DNA of 33,961 nucleotides from Chlamydiota bacterium (GTDB lineage: Bacteria; Chlamydiota; Chlamydiia; Chlamydiales; Rhabdochlamydiaceae), in contig JAPLSW010000071.1 of assembly GCA_026398435.1 (NCBI GenBank), positions 1 through 33,961 of the forward strand, in the 5' to 3' direction. Both the position numbers and the translations under genes were made by a program. The notes below the pieces were generated by a model. It did no database searches, had not been told where the DNA came from, and saw only the letters and a list, made by a program, of their open reading frames with translations. Positions 6,621-15,863 of the stretch are shown here, piece by piece; position 1 is the first letter of the stretch; every line of letters begins with the position of its first letter.

Positions 6621-7847
6621 ATGTACTATAAAAGAACACTAACTCAAGTGATTAAAAATATATCAGAAACCTTTCCAGTACTCCTTGTAACGGGACCGAG
6701 ACAGGTGGGAAAAACCACCTTGCTCGAACACCTTAAAGAACCGGAAAGAAAATATGTGACTCTCGACGATTTAGATGAAAGAGAGCTCGCTCAAAAAGAT
6801 CCAGCACTTTTTTTACAAAAACACCAGCCTCCCGTTCTTATAGATGAGGTTCAGTATGCTCCAATGCTTTTTTCAGTGATTAAGATGCATGTGGATAAAC
6901 ATAAGATAAATGGAAGCTTTTGGCTTACTGGCTCACAAAAATTCGAACTCATGCAGGGAGTTTCTGAAACACTTGCAGGAAGAGTAGGAATCTGCGAGCT
7001 GCTGGGTCTTTCGATTTCTGAAATCAATCGTGTTACAGAAAAAATAGATCCCTTTCTTCCTACAGAAGATTGGATTGAGAAGGCGCGAAACAAAAATCAG
7101 AATACAAAAGATCTTATGGATGTTTATCAAGCTATTTGGAAAGGATCTTATCCAAAGCTTTTGTCTGATCCCAAAGTTTCAAGAGACATTTTTTATTCTT
7201 CCTATATTCAAACTTACATCCAAATAGATGTACGTAACATAAGCAAAATTGGGGATTTGATTACTTTTCAAAGATTTTTGAAAGTAGCCGCAGCAAGAAC
7301 CGGGCAGCTTCTTAATTATGTTGATATGGCGCGTGACGTTGATGTCGATCAAAAAACCATAAAATTCTGGATTTCTATTTTAGAAACTTCAGGATTGATT
7401 TATCTTTTATATCCCTATCATAACAATATCACAAACAGGATCATTAAAACTCCAAAGCTGTATTTTCTAGATACTGGTCTTTGCTGCTATCTAACAGGAT
7501 GGTCATCTCCAGAATCTCTGGAAGCTGGATCAATGTCGGGAGCTATTTTAGAGACCTATTTGCTCTCTGAACTTTTAAAAACTTATTGGTATAACGGAAT
7601 AAAAGAAAACTTCTATTTTTACCGTGATAGGGATCAAAAGGAGATTGATCTACTCATAGACCATGACCAAACTCTTTATCCAGTGGAATTTAAAAAAACG
7701 GCAACACCTAGCTTAAATGCTACCAAAAACTTCCATGTCCTTGAAAAAATGGGAGTAAAAAAGGGACATGGCGTCGTAATTTGCTTCAAAGAAAAAGAAG
7801 TTGCCCTTTCAAAAGAAGTAACAGCAATTCCAATAAGTTATTTGTGA
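6621..7847 (+). CDS. AAA-type ATPase with DUF4143 C-terminal domain
   Basis: The 408-residue product has Walker A GPRQVGKT (residues 25-32), Walker B PVLIDEVQ (71-78) and sensor-like LTGSQKFELM (about 102-111). The DUF4143 region follows, with LYFLDTGLCCYLTG near residue 287. The C-terminus has a PD-(D/E)xK-like pattern: EIDLLID at about residues 341-347 and VEFKKT about 12 residues later. This is the very common bacterial and archaeal AAA_14/DUF4143 family, often on mobile or accessory DNA, whose cellular function is unsettled. The gene stands alone, divergent from fic. The ribosome site (CCGGAA) is weak. Confidence 0.9.
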   Translation: MYYKRTLTQVIKNISETFPVLLVTGPRQVGKTTLLEHLKEPERKYVTLDDLDERELAQKDPALFLQKHQPPVLIDEVQYAPMLFSVIKMHVDKHKINGSFWLTGSQKFELMQGVSETLAGRVGICELLGLSISEINRVTEKIDPFLPTEDWIEKARNKNQNTKDLMDVYQAIWKGSYPKLLSDPKVSRDIFYSSYIQTYIQIDVRNISKIGDLITFQRFLKVAAARTGQLLNYVDMARDVDVDQKTIKFWISILETSGLIYLLYPYHNNITNRIIKTPKLYFLDTGLCCYLTGWSSPESLEAGSMSGAILETYLLSELLKTYWYNGIKENFYFYRDRDQKEIDLLIDHDQTLYPVEFKKTATPSLNATKNFHVLEKMGVKKGHGVVICFKEKEVALSKEVTAIPISYL

Positions 7848-7898
7848 AGCACTTTTTAAAGAAGGTTCATATCGTAGGCACTATCCAACGAAAAAAGG

Positions 7899-9200
7899 CT
7901 AAAACAGGTTAATGAGCTGCACGCTGAAGATACAAGTTTGAGGCAGATCTTTTCCACCACCGGGAAAAGGGATATAGCTCAATACAGGCTCTATAAAGGA
8001 ATTTAAAAAAAGATGGGCCTGGTAGTAGGTCTGGATCATAAGTTCGCTCTTTCTTTCAAAGAGCCTTTTGTTAAGCTTCGACCAGGCAAGACCCATGCCA
8101 AAAGAATCACTTGGACGGGTTAGAGCAAAAGCGGTAAGTCCAAAGCCTACAAAGCGATTCATGGGAAGGGTTCTTCCGTTATTCATACCCGCCTGCCAGA
8201 AGACGCTAATTCCGCTGTCATCAATACCGGGCTTTTTAAACCATACCCGTTGTGATCCGAAGAGATACACCCCTTGCGCCCCCTGTTGCTTTGTGACATC
8301 AGGAATAGATAGTAAACCAGTTTGGTACCAGCCACCAAGAGCTACGATCCCTGGCTTATCTTCCTTGCCTGCAAACCAATTGACACCGGTCTCTGCCGCA
8401 TAGAAATAATATCCATTGAAATGGGGACCTTCAAGACCGGTATTCTTACCCCTAGCCAGATTCCCATCGTAAGCACCGAGTGATACATAAAAATCGTCAA
8501 TAGGAGCAATATTTGCGGTAACACCATAGGCTGAATCGTAGTATCCCGGCATTACGCCGATGTTTACCGGATTGGTGAACACAGGAGTAAACAAAAGACC
8601 GCTGACAGCCGGAATAGCTTCTGATTTTCTCTGTACTGGGATCGGTCTTAAGACGTTGTTAAAATCTAAGCTGGGGAGGGTTTTTCCAATGCGTAGGCAG
8701 AGCTTTTTATCAAATAGCTCCTGCCTATACCATGCTTGATATAGCTCTGTTCTATTAAAAGGGGGATTAGCCGGCATTGAGTCAAACCCTTGCACAGAGC
8801 CCACCCGGCCGTTAGAATCCATACCATTAAACTGCAAGAATTCTACACCAAATAAACCACCTTTCCAGGAAGAGCATTTGCTGGTGTCAAAATCCATGCC
8901 TAAAATGAGTAGGTTGTTTCCACTCCATCTGCTGGCAAGTACATTCTTAGTTAAGGTTACATCACCGTCAGCCAGCCATACCGCACCGAATCTTAATGGA
9001 TCGGACTCTTTAAGCTGGAATATCCATTTCCCTAAATCCCCTGTCCCAGTCAAAATATCTACAGTGCCAGGGTTCGAGCTTACGCTTACCGGATTTTGGG
9101 ATTTTATCTTTGCAAAATCAGGAAACTTCGTTTCCTCAGCAGAAAATGCCAAGCCGTGATATGCAAGAATGAGCGTATAGGCGCAGATAATCCTCTTCAA
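7899..9200 (-). CDS. OprB-like carbohydrate-selective porin
   Basis: The 433-residue product has a signal peptide (residues 1-20, likely cut after FSA). Long runs of alternating beta-strands follow, ending in the aromatic beta-signal (SVQLINLF), as expected for an outer-membrane barrel. The GDLGKWIFQL, LFGVEFLQFNG and RIGKTLPSLDFN stretches resemble the OprB family. These are 16-strand porins that admit sugars and other small solutes. It is the last gene of the leftward guaD cluster, 19 bases after the anchored unknown protein. Its true substrate is unknown, and linkage to purine uptake is inferred only from position. Confidence 0.75.
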   Translation of the reverse strand: MKRIICAYTLILAYHGLAFSAEETKFPDFAKIKSQNPVSVSSNPGTVDILTGTGDLGKWIFQLKESDPLRFGAVWLADGDVTLTKNVLASRWSGNNLLILGMDFDTSKCSSWKGGLFGVEFLQFNGMDSNGRVGSVQGFDSMPANPPFNRTELYQAWYRQELFDKKLCLRIGKTLPSLDFNNVLRPIPVQRKSEAIPAVSGLLFTPVFTNPVNIGVMPGYYDSAYGVTANIAPIDDFYVSLGAYDGNLARGKNTGLEGPHFNGYYFYAAETGVNWFAGKEDKPGIVALGGWYQTGLLSIPDVTKQQGAQGVYLFGSQRVWFKKPGIDDSGISVFWQAGMNNGRTLPMNRFVGFGLTAFALTRPSDSFGMGLAWSKLNKRLFERKSELMIQTYYQAHLFLNSFIEPVLSYIPFPGGGKDLPQTCIFSVQLINLF

Positions 9201-9219
9201 AAGACCCTCACTTATATAA

Positions 9220-9960
9220 CTATTTTAAATTCTCTATATACTGCATCCCTAAAAAGGAGCTGGCTCCAGGCGCTAGTAGCTGCTGATTATTCACCATTAC
9301 TGTTTTTGCCGTATTCTGGCATCCATTGACGATTAAATAGGCCGTTCCGTCTTTTCTTCCTAAGACATATGAGGTCGTGATCATGGTTCCCCCGTTTAGG
9401 CCTGAGGTCTCCATGATCCGGTTTATACATTTAATGCTCGTAGACATGAGGTTCATATATACTACAGAGCCTGGCACTGTATAAAAACTATCATTTGTTC
9501 CCTTAACAGGAACGACACCGTTCAGAAACGATTTACCCGCATAATATCCGAAGCCCCCACTCGAAAAATCAGGAATGGTCTTTGTATCTGTAACAAAGCC
9601 CACTTCAGCGGCAAGCCAATTCGTACCCAATTTCAAAGGAGTATAGGAAACCATGGAAAAGTCATAAGGATTGGCCGCGTTATTAGCTTTTGCTAATGTG
9701 GCCTCAATAATATTTATAAGATTTTGGCGGACACTTAAGAATTTTTCCAAGTCCACAAGGGGACTTGGAATTTCAAACTGACCTTGCTGATTTTTTAGCT
9801 GAGGGATAAGCCTCATAAGACCTTCAGGTGAACTCAAGTCCTCTTCCAATCTACTCAGCATATCTTTTTGATTCTTGATGGCAAAGTAATCAGAATTTCC
9901 GAGCCAAAATCCCCCGAGAAGCAATACAACGCCCGCTAAACAAAGAACAATTTTTTTCAT
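9220..9960 (-). CDS. Hypothetical protein with N-terminal membrane anchor
   Basis: I do not recognise a family. The 246-residue product begins with a positively charged start and one hydrophobic helix (about residues 4-21) without an obvious cleavage site, followed by a soluble domain that should lie in the periplasm. Two cysteines (in SIKCINRI and VNGCQNT) could form a disulfide. The ATG lies 3 bases after the MFS gene's stop codon and the porin gene follows 19 bases later. It may bridge or support transport between the two membranes, but that is speculation. Confidence 0.7.
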   Translation of the reverse strand: MKKIVLCLAGVVLLLGGFWLGNSDYFAIKNQKDMLSRLEEDLSSPEGLMRLIPQLKNQQGQFEIPSPLVDLEKFLSVRQNLINIIEATLAKANNAANPYDFSMVSYTPLKLGTNWLAAEVGFVTDTKTIPDFSSGGFGYYAGKSFLNGVVPVKGTNDSFYTVPGSVVYMNLMSTSIKCINRIMETSGLNGGTMITTSYVLGRKDGTAYLIVNGCQNTAKTVMVNNQQLLAPGASSFLGMQYIENLK

Positions 9961-9963
9961 CTT

Positions 9964-11163
9964 TTAAGCCTTTTTATAAGTTTCTTTTACAAAATAAGAA
10001 ACAAGGATACTGATCAGCACACACACTGGTAATACCCAAAGATACGTAAAGAAGCTCTCTGAGGTATTTGTGATAAACAGCCTTGGTATAAACAGCAGCA
10101 GAGAATTAAAAATAAATACGGCTGTATTTATCACCCCAAGAGCGACAGCTCTTGTTTGGTCTGTAGCAAGCTCACTTGCGCATGTATAAAAGAGCATCGC
10201 TCCTGATAGGAATACGCCAAGCAAGAAAGATACTACTTGTATTAAGAAGAAATTACCGATGTTAAAATGAGGCAGATAAAGACTAAGTATCAGGAAGATA
10301 GTCCCCAGCACCAAGGAAAGATGGATAACCAAATGGCGAGATTTAACCTTATTAGATATCCAACCCAATAGTGGGGTCCCAATACCAATACCGGCAAATA
10401 CAAGCCCACTGATAATCAGAGAATTCGTGGTGTCTACCGAGTAGAATTTTTGCACATTTAAATACCAAAAACTTCCATAAGCCGCAAGTACGCCAAACGA
10501 GGTTGCAGCACATATAGCGCAGAGCCATACTTGGCTATTTTTACATACCATACCAATACTTTTAGAAAGAGAAAGAGGCTTGGTTTTTTCTTTGCCTTTC
10601 TTTGGGCTCTTTACGATGATCGCAGCGAGAACAAATAAGACAAGTCCTAAAACAGAGAGCTTTAGGTAGATGTTTTGCCATGTCATTGTTTCAAGAGCTA
10701 TAACAAGCTTATAGTGGATGATCGCTGCAAGCACACAAGATAGCGACTGAGTAAGACCGAACATGATCGGAAATAATTTTGGAGCAAACCACTGTGATAC
10801 GAGCTTACCGGCGGCTAGAAAGGCAAAAGAAGCGCCGATCCCCTGAACAAAATTCGAAGCGCAAAATAAGGGAAGCGTCGTTGAATAGGTTAAGGTAAAA
10901 TTACCCAAAGCCAGTAAGAATAGCCCTGAAGCGACCACATTGCGTATGTTAAAACGGTCAAGAAGATAACCTGCTGGAATTTGCATTAAAGCAAAGCCTA
11001 GGATGAAAGAGCCGATCGATGCTGCCGCTCCCGAATCTGTTAGATTAAGAGAGCTTTTAATCGTACCCGCAAAGACAGCTCCTGCAGTATTTAGAAAAAA
11101 TGCGTAAATCACAAAGAGTGTGATTACGAACCACACAAGAACACCCTTGAAGGACACTTTCAT
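9964..11163 (-). CDS. Major facilitator superfamily transporter
   Basis: The 399-residue product has about 12 hydrophobic helices split by a basic central loop near residue 190 (KSPKKGKEKTK). The motif GYLLDRFNIRNVVASG at about residues 65-80 corresponds to the MFS loop 2-3 signature. MFS proteins move small solutes through the inner membrane by proton symport or antiport. The substrate cannot be read from the sequence. The guanine deaminase gene just upstream and the porin gene downstream make a nucleobase or nucleoside an attractive guess. Confidence 0.85.
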   Translation of the reverse strand: MKVSFKGVLVWFVITLFVIYAFFLNTAGAVFAGTIKSSLNLTDSGAAASIGSFILGFALMQIPAGYLLDRFNIRNVVASGLFLLALGNFTLTYSTTLPLFCASNFVQGIGASFAFLAAGKLVSQWFAPKLFPIMFGLTQSLSCVLAAIIHYKLVIALETMTWQNIYLKLSVLGLVLFVLAAIIVKSPKKGKEKTKPLSLSKSIGMVCKNSQVWLCAICAATSFGVLAAYGSFWYLNVQKFYSVDTTNSLIISGLVFAGIGIGTPLLGWISNKVKSRHLVIHLSLVLGTIFLILSLYLPHFNIGNFFLIQVVSFLLGVFLSGAMLFYTCASELATDQTRAVALGVINTAVFIFNSLLLFIPRLFITNTSESFFTYLWVLPVCVLISILVSYFVKETYKKA

Positions 11164-11192
11164 ATATAACCTATTGGTAAAATAATCTATTC

Positions 11193-11218
11193 AGGGCTGA
11201 TAAGTACTTATCAGCCCT
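11193..11218. repeat. 26-bp perfect palindrome between guaD and the MFS gene
   Basis: AGGGCTGATAAGT is followed directly by its reverse complement, giving 13-bp arms with no spacer. It begins 11 bases after the guaD stop codon. It could form a strong RNA hairpin acting as a terminator or attenuator, or as a stabiliser of the guaD mRNA end, but no clean T-run follows on the minus strand. It could also be a dimeric protein-binding site controlling the MFS gene. Confidence 0.6.
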
Positions 11219-11229
11219 ATTAATTGAAG

Positions 11230-12630
11230 TTAGTTCTTGGCCTTTTCGTAGGCCGGCTCTCCCATAATCCACGTTTGATCAACACTTCTGTCATCGCCAA
11301 GGATCATAATAGAAAAGAGGAGTTTAGCTGCCTCATCCATGTCTTTAGGTCCATTTTTATCGACGATTTGTGATGTCTGCCAAGCGCAGGCCTTTTGGCC
11401 GGAGGTCCAATCAAGAACGACAAAGTCAGCTTCTTTACCCGGATCAAAGTTACCGATCCTATCATCGAGATATAAAGAGTGAGCTCCACCCAAGGTCGCA
11501 GAATAAAACGCTCTATAAGGAGAGAGCTTATTGCGCTCAGCTTCAGCTGCATCAAAGTTGCGAGGATCGACACTGCCATCGAGTAGGGTGTTATTGCACA
11601 TACCTACCTTATAGGCTTCATCGAGCACGTTAAGGATGGAAAATTTATTGCCAGCTCCTATATCGCAACCGAGAGAAAAACGGACTCTATGTGCAGGATC
11701 GGTAACTTTACCCAAACGGAATAATCCGCTTCCTAAGAATAGGTTAGATAGAGGACAGAAGGAAACTGCCGCGCCAGCTTTTGAAAGGCGCTTATATTCA
11801 TCATCCGATGTCCAGACCGAATGCCCCCCTGTGAATTTAGGACCTACCAGGTCATACTTTTCAAAAGCTTCCAAATAGTCATGAGTACAATGGTGGGCAT
11901 TGGTATCTCTGATTTCGTGGGGATTTTCATTTAAATGGGAGTTGAACCAAACATCAGGAAATTCTTTTCTTAGTTTTTGGCAAGATGTCATCATGTCATG
12001 GGTGCATCCTAAAGGAAAGCGAGGAGTGATGGCATAGAGGTTTCTTCCCTTGCGATGCCATTTTTCGATGAGCATCTTTGAATCTCTATAGAAATTATCT
12101 GCGGTATCAAAGGAACCCTCTGGCGCAAATCTATCGATACCAGTAAGTCCCCCGATAACGAGCATATTTCTTCGGGAAGCCTCTTCGAAAAAGACTTCGG
12201 TACAAACAGGAGCATGAGTTAAAAAAGCTTGGCAGGTAGTCGTTCCACCAGCTAGCAGATCGTCGAAAAAGTGTTTCGCTCCTTCTTTAGCATAGACAGG
12301 GTCGCTGTATTTTTTCTCTTCAGGAAATATCCCTTCGAGCAGCCAGCCGAGAAGTTGCTCTCCATAGACTCCAAGGACTCTTGTTTGTGCCATATGGATG
12401 TGACCATCCACAAAGCCCGGAAGAATGAGTCTGTCTTTAATATGCGTTATAGCAATACCTGGATACTGGGAAGAGATTTTATCATAAGGGCCGTAAGCTT
12501 TGACTTTACCGTTTTCAACGACAAGCATCCCATCAGCATAAAATCTAGCTGACTTCTGCTCCGCCCCTACATGTTTCCACGGGTCATCGATAAAATCGAA
12601 AAATGAACCCCTAATTGCCTTGAGTGCCAT
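11230..12630 (-). CDS. guaD: Guanine deaminase
   Basis: The 466-residue product is an amidohydrolase with the metal and catalytic residues of guanine deaminase: PGFVDGHIH (H77, H79), NSHLNEN (H232, E235), GGHSVW (H270) and SLGCDIGAG (D323). The LLGWLLEGIFPEE segment is the typical guanine-deaminase loop. It converts guanine to xanthine and ammonia in the cytosol. A good ribosome site (AAAAGGA) precedes the ATG. It heads a leftward cluster with an MFS transporter, an anchored protein and a porin, which suggests use of guanine from the host or from RNA turnover. No xanthine-using enzyme lies in the window. Confidence 0.92.
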   Translation of the reverse strand: MALKAIRGSFFDFIDDPWKHVGAEQKSARFYADGMLVVENGKVKAYGPYDKISSQYPGIAITHIKDRLILPGFVDGHIHMAQTRVLGVYGEQLLGWLLEGIFPEEKKYSDPVYAKEGAKHFFDDLLAGGTTTCQAFLTHAPVCTEVFFEEASRRNMLVIGGLTGIDRFAPEGSFDTADNFYRDSKMLIEKWHRKGRNLYAITPRFPLGCTHDMMTSCQKLRKEFPDVWFNSHLNENPHEIRDTNAHHCTHDYLEAFEKYDLVGPKFTGGHSVWTSDDEYKRLSKAGAAVSFCPLSNLFLGSGLFRLGKVTDPAHRVRFSLGCDIGAGNKFSILNVLDEAYKVGMCNNTLLDGSVDPRNFDAAEAERNKLSPYRAFYSATLGGAHSLYLDDRIGNFDPGKEADFVVLDWTSGQKACAWQTSQIVDKNGPKDMDEAAKLLFSIMILGDDRSVDQTWIMGEPAYEKAKN

Positions 12631-12790
12631 AAAAAAATCCTTTTGTGCCTGGTTATATATATTTTTTTAACCTAGCATTTTGGATTTTGATCTTGCAACC
12701 TTTTTCTAGCGCAAGCGGATCCTAAATTTTCTATCTAGCGTCTGAACTCATTAAAAAAAAGCTCAGGTTAGACTGATATAGTCACAGATG
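12631..12790. other. Intergenic region upstream of guaD
   Basis: These 160 bases lie upstream of the leftward guaD gene and downstream of the leftward inverse autotransporter gene. GGTTA (12651-12655) and TAACC (12668-12672) form a short inverted repeat around an AT-only core that contains a TATATA-like -10 element. A run of eight A bases at 12752-12759, read as T on the minus strand, may end the autotransporter transcript. No gene was recognised. Confidence 0.35.
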
Positions 12791-15301
12791 TTACTGAACA
12801 CAAAATCTCCCATCTGGACAAGATGAAATAAAGCCAAAAGTTCCGCTTAATGTAAAATTCCCAGTATTTACTGTCTCATAATCGCAAGGAGCTATGTTAA
12901 ATGTACCGCTACCGTTATTGAAGAAATAGCCTGTAGTGGCATCGTTATTATTGCCTGTTAGATTTAAACAAACAGAAGGAGTATTTAGATCAGAATAAAC
13001 GTATACACTAGGCGCAACATTACTGATTAAGGTGTTATTTGCGATAGTAGCAGACAAACTTATAAACTTGTTTATATCAATACCCGAAGAATTATTTACA
13101 CTAGAGTTTTGGCAGTTGCTGATCGTATTGCCCGAAACATTCAATGTAAAAGAATCGATACCACTACCTGAATAGCAGGTGATCCCTGACCCAGCGCATC
13201 CATCAATTTCGTTATCCACTATGGTTAGATTTAGATTCGAAAAATCTTGGTTTACAACGATTCCACTGGATCCTGTTCCATTAATATGTGTAATAATGTT
13301 GTCGCTGATTGTTATGTTTCCTGTTGAAGTAGCTCCTGAAGCTATCACAGCAATTGCATTATCATAAAGGCTTGTCATTGTATTGTCTTTCACTTGCAGT
13401 GTTAATGTATCGACCGGAGTTGCAAGAGCGATCCCTCCACCATCATTATTTGTAATTGTATTTGAAGATGCGATGATATCTAGATTTGTAAATGCACCAT
13501 CGGTATGCAGGTAAAGAGCATTCGATGTACCACTAGGAAACCCATTTCCAGAGAAGGTATTGTCTTCTAATACGATCGAACAACGATCCGTTGTTGTTGC
13601 TGCTGTAAGGGTAACTACAACGCTCGAACCTAGTCGCGATTCATTCCCTGTATCGTTATTTGTAATCGTGTTATTTAACACAAAAATATCTGCGTTAACA
13701 AGGGCCTCGAGATTGAACCTGATGGCTCCTACTGCATTGGCGTTAAATACGTTATTTTCTATGAGAGCTGTAAGTTCATGATTATGGGCTGATATATTTA
13801 GAGGGATTTCGGATCGAGAAGTCTGCCCTTGAAACGTATTACCTGAGCAAACGATAGAAGATGTCCCATAAAGATCTAAAAAGACTCCGTTAATGTTATT
13901 TAAAAACTGATTATTTGTTAAAGAGATGGAGGCATCCCCTAAAAAGGAGGCCTCAATCGTATAAGTCCTAGTGTTTTCGAACGTACAAAAAGAAACATCC
14001 AAACTTTGGGGATCAGCTCCATAGATGGCATCATGTAGTGCAGAAGTAATCGTAAAACCGCTTATAGCATTGTTAGTGGCAAGGGTGATGGCATGGCCCG
14101 TTGTACTTGTCATCTGCGGGGCGGTCGCTGTCTGAGCAGGTATGGTAATTGATCCTTGCGATGTTTGCGCTATGTGAGTCGTTCCTGAGCCCCAGAAACT
14201 TTGATCCGCCTGAAGGGTGATCCCCGAGTCCATTCCGGCTGTTGTCCCATCACCTGGGAATACATAAATGATGTCACCGGGCCCCGAGTTAGCCTCTGCT
14301 TGGGCAAGGGTGTGGTAAGGGCTTTGGTAAGAGCCATTAGAGCTACTTGTATTACTTACAAAAACGAAGAATAAAGGAGCGCCGGTTAGTGGGTCGGTGG
14401 CTACTGCATTTTTGCGAGCTTTACCCACGACGACGATTTCTTGCCTACCGACCGGTTGGACCATGCGAGTAATGAGAGTTTCAGCTTTTTTACAAGAGCT
14501 GGTATCGCATCGTTTCTTTACCTTTGACGTGCCTCCAAAAGGAATGCTTAAGGTCAGCTGGCATTGGAAATTATTACGGAACATCCTGTCATAAGAGTCA
14601 CTCACTTCAAAGGTGACATATTCTTTAAACATCCCAGCTATCCGTCCTTTTCCACCCCAGGTATTACCACCGATTTCTCCCATGTAATAATAGGGGCCGG
14701 CAGCAGCGTAGAAATCAAAGAGGCGAGATTTGCCAAAATGAAAACCCATCTCTGCATCTGCCCCTTTCATGGCAAATTGGTACTTTTGAGAAACGAGCAT
14801 GCTATTACCTGCAAATGCCGCGAACTCCGCATCGTAAGGAGCGGAGATCTTTTTACCTACAGGCAGATATCCATTAACACGGATATCCCAGAGGGTTCCG
14901 AGAGTTTCAAGGCCTGCACCTATCTGGTTATAGTGTCCTCTTTTTGTATTCCTGTAGTCGTAGTAAGTATTCAGTCCATACGTTCTACATCCAAAAATTC
15001 CTCTAAATCCAAGTCCTGCATTAGCTGCCATTTTTCCGCTATCAAAGACGTGTCCTCGAAGATCGAGAAAGGGCATGACAGCGAGCCTTTCTGGATCTGG
15101 AGCGAAGAAACCTTCAAGCGTAGTATATCCATCGTCATATCCTATCCCTCCCCCTTCAATATGCCTGACCGATGCGCGGTAATGCTTGCTCCCATTTGGG
15201 CAAGCATCAAAAGGCTCCGTTATAGCCGCACTTTCTGTAAAAGCCATGGCAGTAAAACAGAGTAGCGATCCAGCAATTGTATTAGCTAAGAAGGGGTTCA
15301 T
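12791..15301 (-). CDS. Inverse autotransporter with right-handed beta-helix passenger
   Basis: I place the start at 15301 because the following residues (MNPFLANTIAGSLLCFTAMAFTESA) form a signal peptide. An in-frame start 28 codons upstream lacks one. The mature protein begins with an inverse-autotransporter (intimin/invasin-type) beta-barrel of about 230 residues, seen in GLGFRGIFGCRTYGLNTYYDY, YNQIGAGLETLGTLWDIRVNGYLPVG and a closing LTLSIPFGG. A passenger of about 500 residues follows, with repeated N-rich turns (ISLTNNQFLNNI, ADIFVLNNTITNND and similar) typical of right-handed parallel beta-helices, starting with the GSYQSPYHTLAQAE motif. The barrel anchors it in the outer membrane and the passenger is exposed, so adhesion or glycan binding is likely. 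There are no Ig-like repeats, unlike intimin. Confidence 0.85.
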   Translation of the reverse strand: MNPFLANTIAGSLLCFTAMAFTESAAITEPFDACPNGSKHYRASVRHIEGGGIGYDDGYTTLEGFFAPDPERLAVMPFLDLRGHVFDSGKMAANAGLGFRGIFGCRTYGLNTYYDYRNTKRGHYNQIGAGLETLGTLWDIRVNGYLPVGKKISAPYDAEFAAFAGNSMLVSQKYQFAMKGADAEMGFHFGKSRLFDFYAAAGPYYYMGEIGGNTWGGKGRIAGMFKEYVTFEVSDSYDRMFRNNFQCQLTLSIPFGGTSKVKKRCDTSSCKKAETLITRMVQPVGRQEIVVVGKARKNAVATDPLTGAPLFFVFVSNTSSSNGSYQSPYHTLAQAEANSGPGDIIYVFPGDGTTAGMDSGITLQADQSFWGSGTTHIAQTSQGSITIPAQTATAPQMTSTTGHAITLATNNAISGFTITSALHDAIYGADPQSLDVSFCTFENTRTYTIEASFLGDASISLTNNQFLNNINGVFLDLYGTSSIVCSGNTFQGQTSRSEIPLNISAHNHELTALIENNVFNANAVGAIRFNLEALVNADIFVLNNTITNNDTGNESRLGSSVVVTLTAATTTDRCSIVLEDNTFSGNGFPSGTSNALYLHTDGAFTNLDIIASSNTITNNDGGGIALATPVDTLTLQVKDNTMTSLYDNAIAVIASGATSTGNITISDNIITHINGTGSSGIVVNQDFSNLNLTIVDNEIDGCAGSGITCYSGSGIDSFTLNVSGNTISNCQNSSVNNSSGIDINKFISLSATIANNTLISNVAPSVYVYSDLNTPSVCLNLTGNNNDATTGYFFNNGSGTFNIAPCDYETVNTGNFTLSGTFGFISSCPDGRFCVQ

Positions 15302-15385
15302 TGATATCTCGTGGTAGAGTGATGGTATATAGCAGTTTTTCAAATAATCCATAACTCTATAACTTAAAAAACACTCAGCATTCAA

Positions 15386-15515
15386 GCGATTTAAATTTTA
15401 AAGATAGCGTGGTGTATTTATCGGAAATTTGCATACTCAAGAAAAAGTACAGCTTTTAAAGGTCTATTTGCCACTTTTCTATAGAGAAACTTAAGGTTAT
15501 TTTTGTGCTAAAAAA
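15386..15515. other. Intergenic region upstream of the inverse autotransporter
   Basis: These 130 bases carry the end of the HigBA-like pair and should hold the promoter of the inverse autotransporter. The region is AT-rich, with no clear hairpin and no small gene. Confidence 0.3.
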
Positions 15516-15863
15516 TTAGCAAACTGCAATGCAGCCTTTATGTCGAAATATTCCTGTCTTAGAGCGTGGTTTTTTAACACGGATCTCCATTTCGCATCCC
15601 AGAACGGAAAGATAGCGAAGTAGAGTATCTATACTGAAAGCAGAAAGACGTCCTCCGACTAGCATGGAAACCTTAGGTTGGGTAATTCCTAGCCTAATTG
15701 CTACTTCTTGTTGGGAAAGACCACAATTTTTAATGAGGGTGCTAACATTATTTAAAAGCTTAGCCCTTGCTAGAAGCTCTTCCGGTTGATCTAACCCAAG
15801 ATCCGCAAAAACATTACCGGATGACACTTCGTATTCTATGTTTGCTCCGTTCTTTTTAGTCAT
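15516..15863 (-). CDS. XRE-family antitoxin (HigA-like)
   Basis: The 115-residue product contains a Cro/C1-type helix-turn-helix at about residues 43-82 (GLSQQEVAIRLGITQPKVSMLVGGRLSAFSIDTLLRYLSVLG). The preceding VFADLGLDQPEELLARAKL stretch is typical of XRE antitoxins paired with Gp49-like toxins. It should neutralise the toxin encoded just upstream and repress their promoter. It overlaps the toxin gene by 8 bases, so the pair is co-translated. The C-terminal tail (TGIFRHKGCIAVC) is unusual for the family. Confidence 0.88.
   Translation of the reverse strand: MTKKNGANIEYEVSSGNVFADLGLDQPEELLARAKLLNNVSTLIKNCGLSQQEVAIRLGITQPKVSMLVGGRLSAFSIDTLLRYLSVLGCEMEIRVKKPRSKTGIFRHKGCIAVC

Noticed and set aside
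6621..7847. Fic and DUF4143 ATPase as a single toxin-antitoxin pair
   Set aside because: They are divergent with a 346-base gap, and each family is usually found alone. A functional link cannot be supported.
14564..15265. 233-codon plus-strand frame opposite the inverse autotransporter
   Set aside because: It is antisense to a well-supported coding region and resembles no family.
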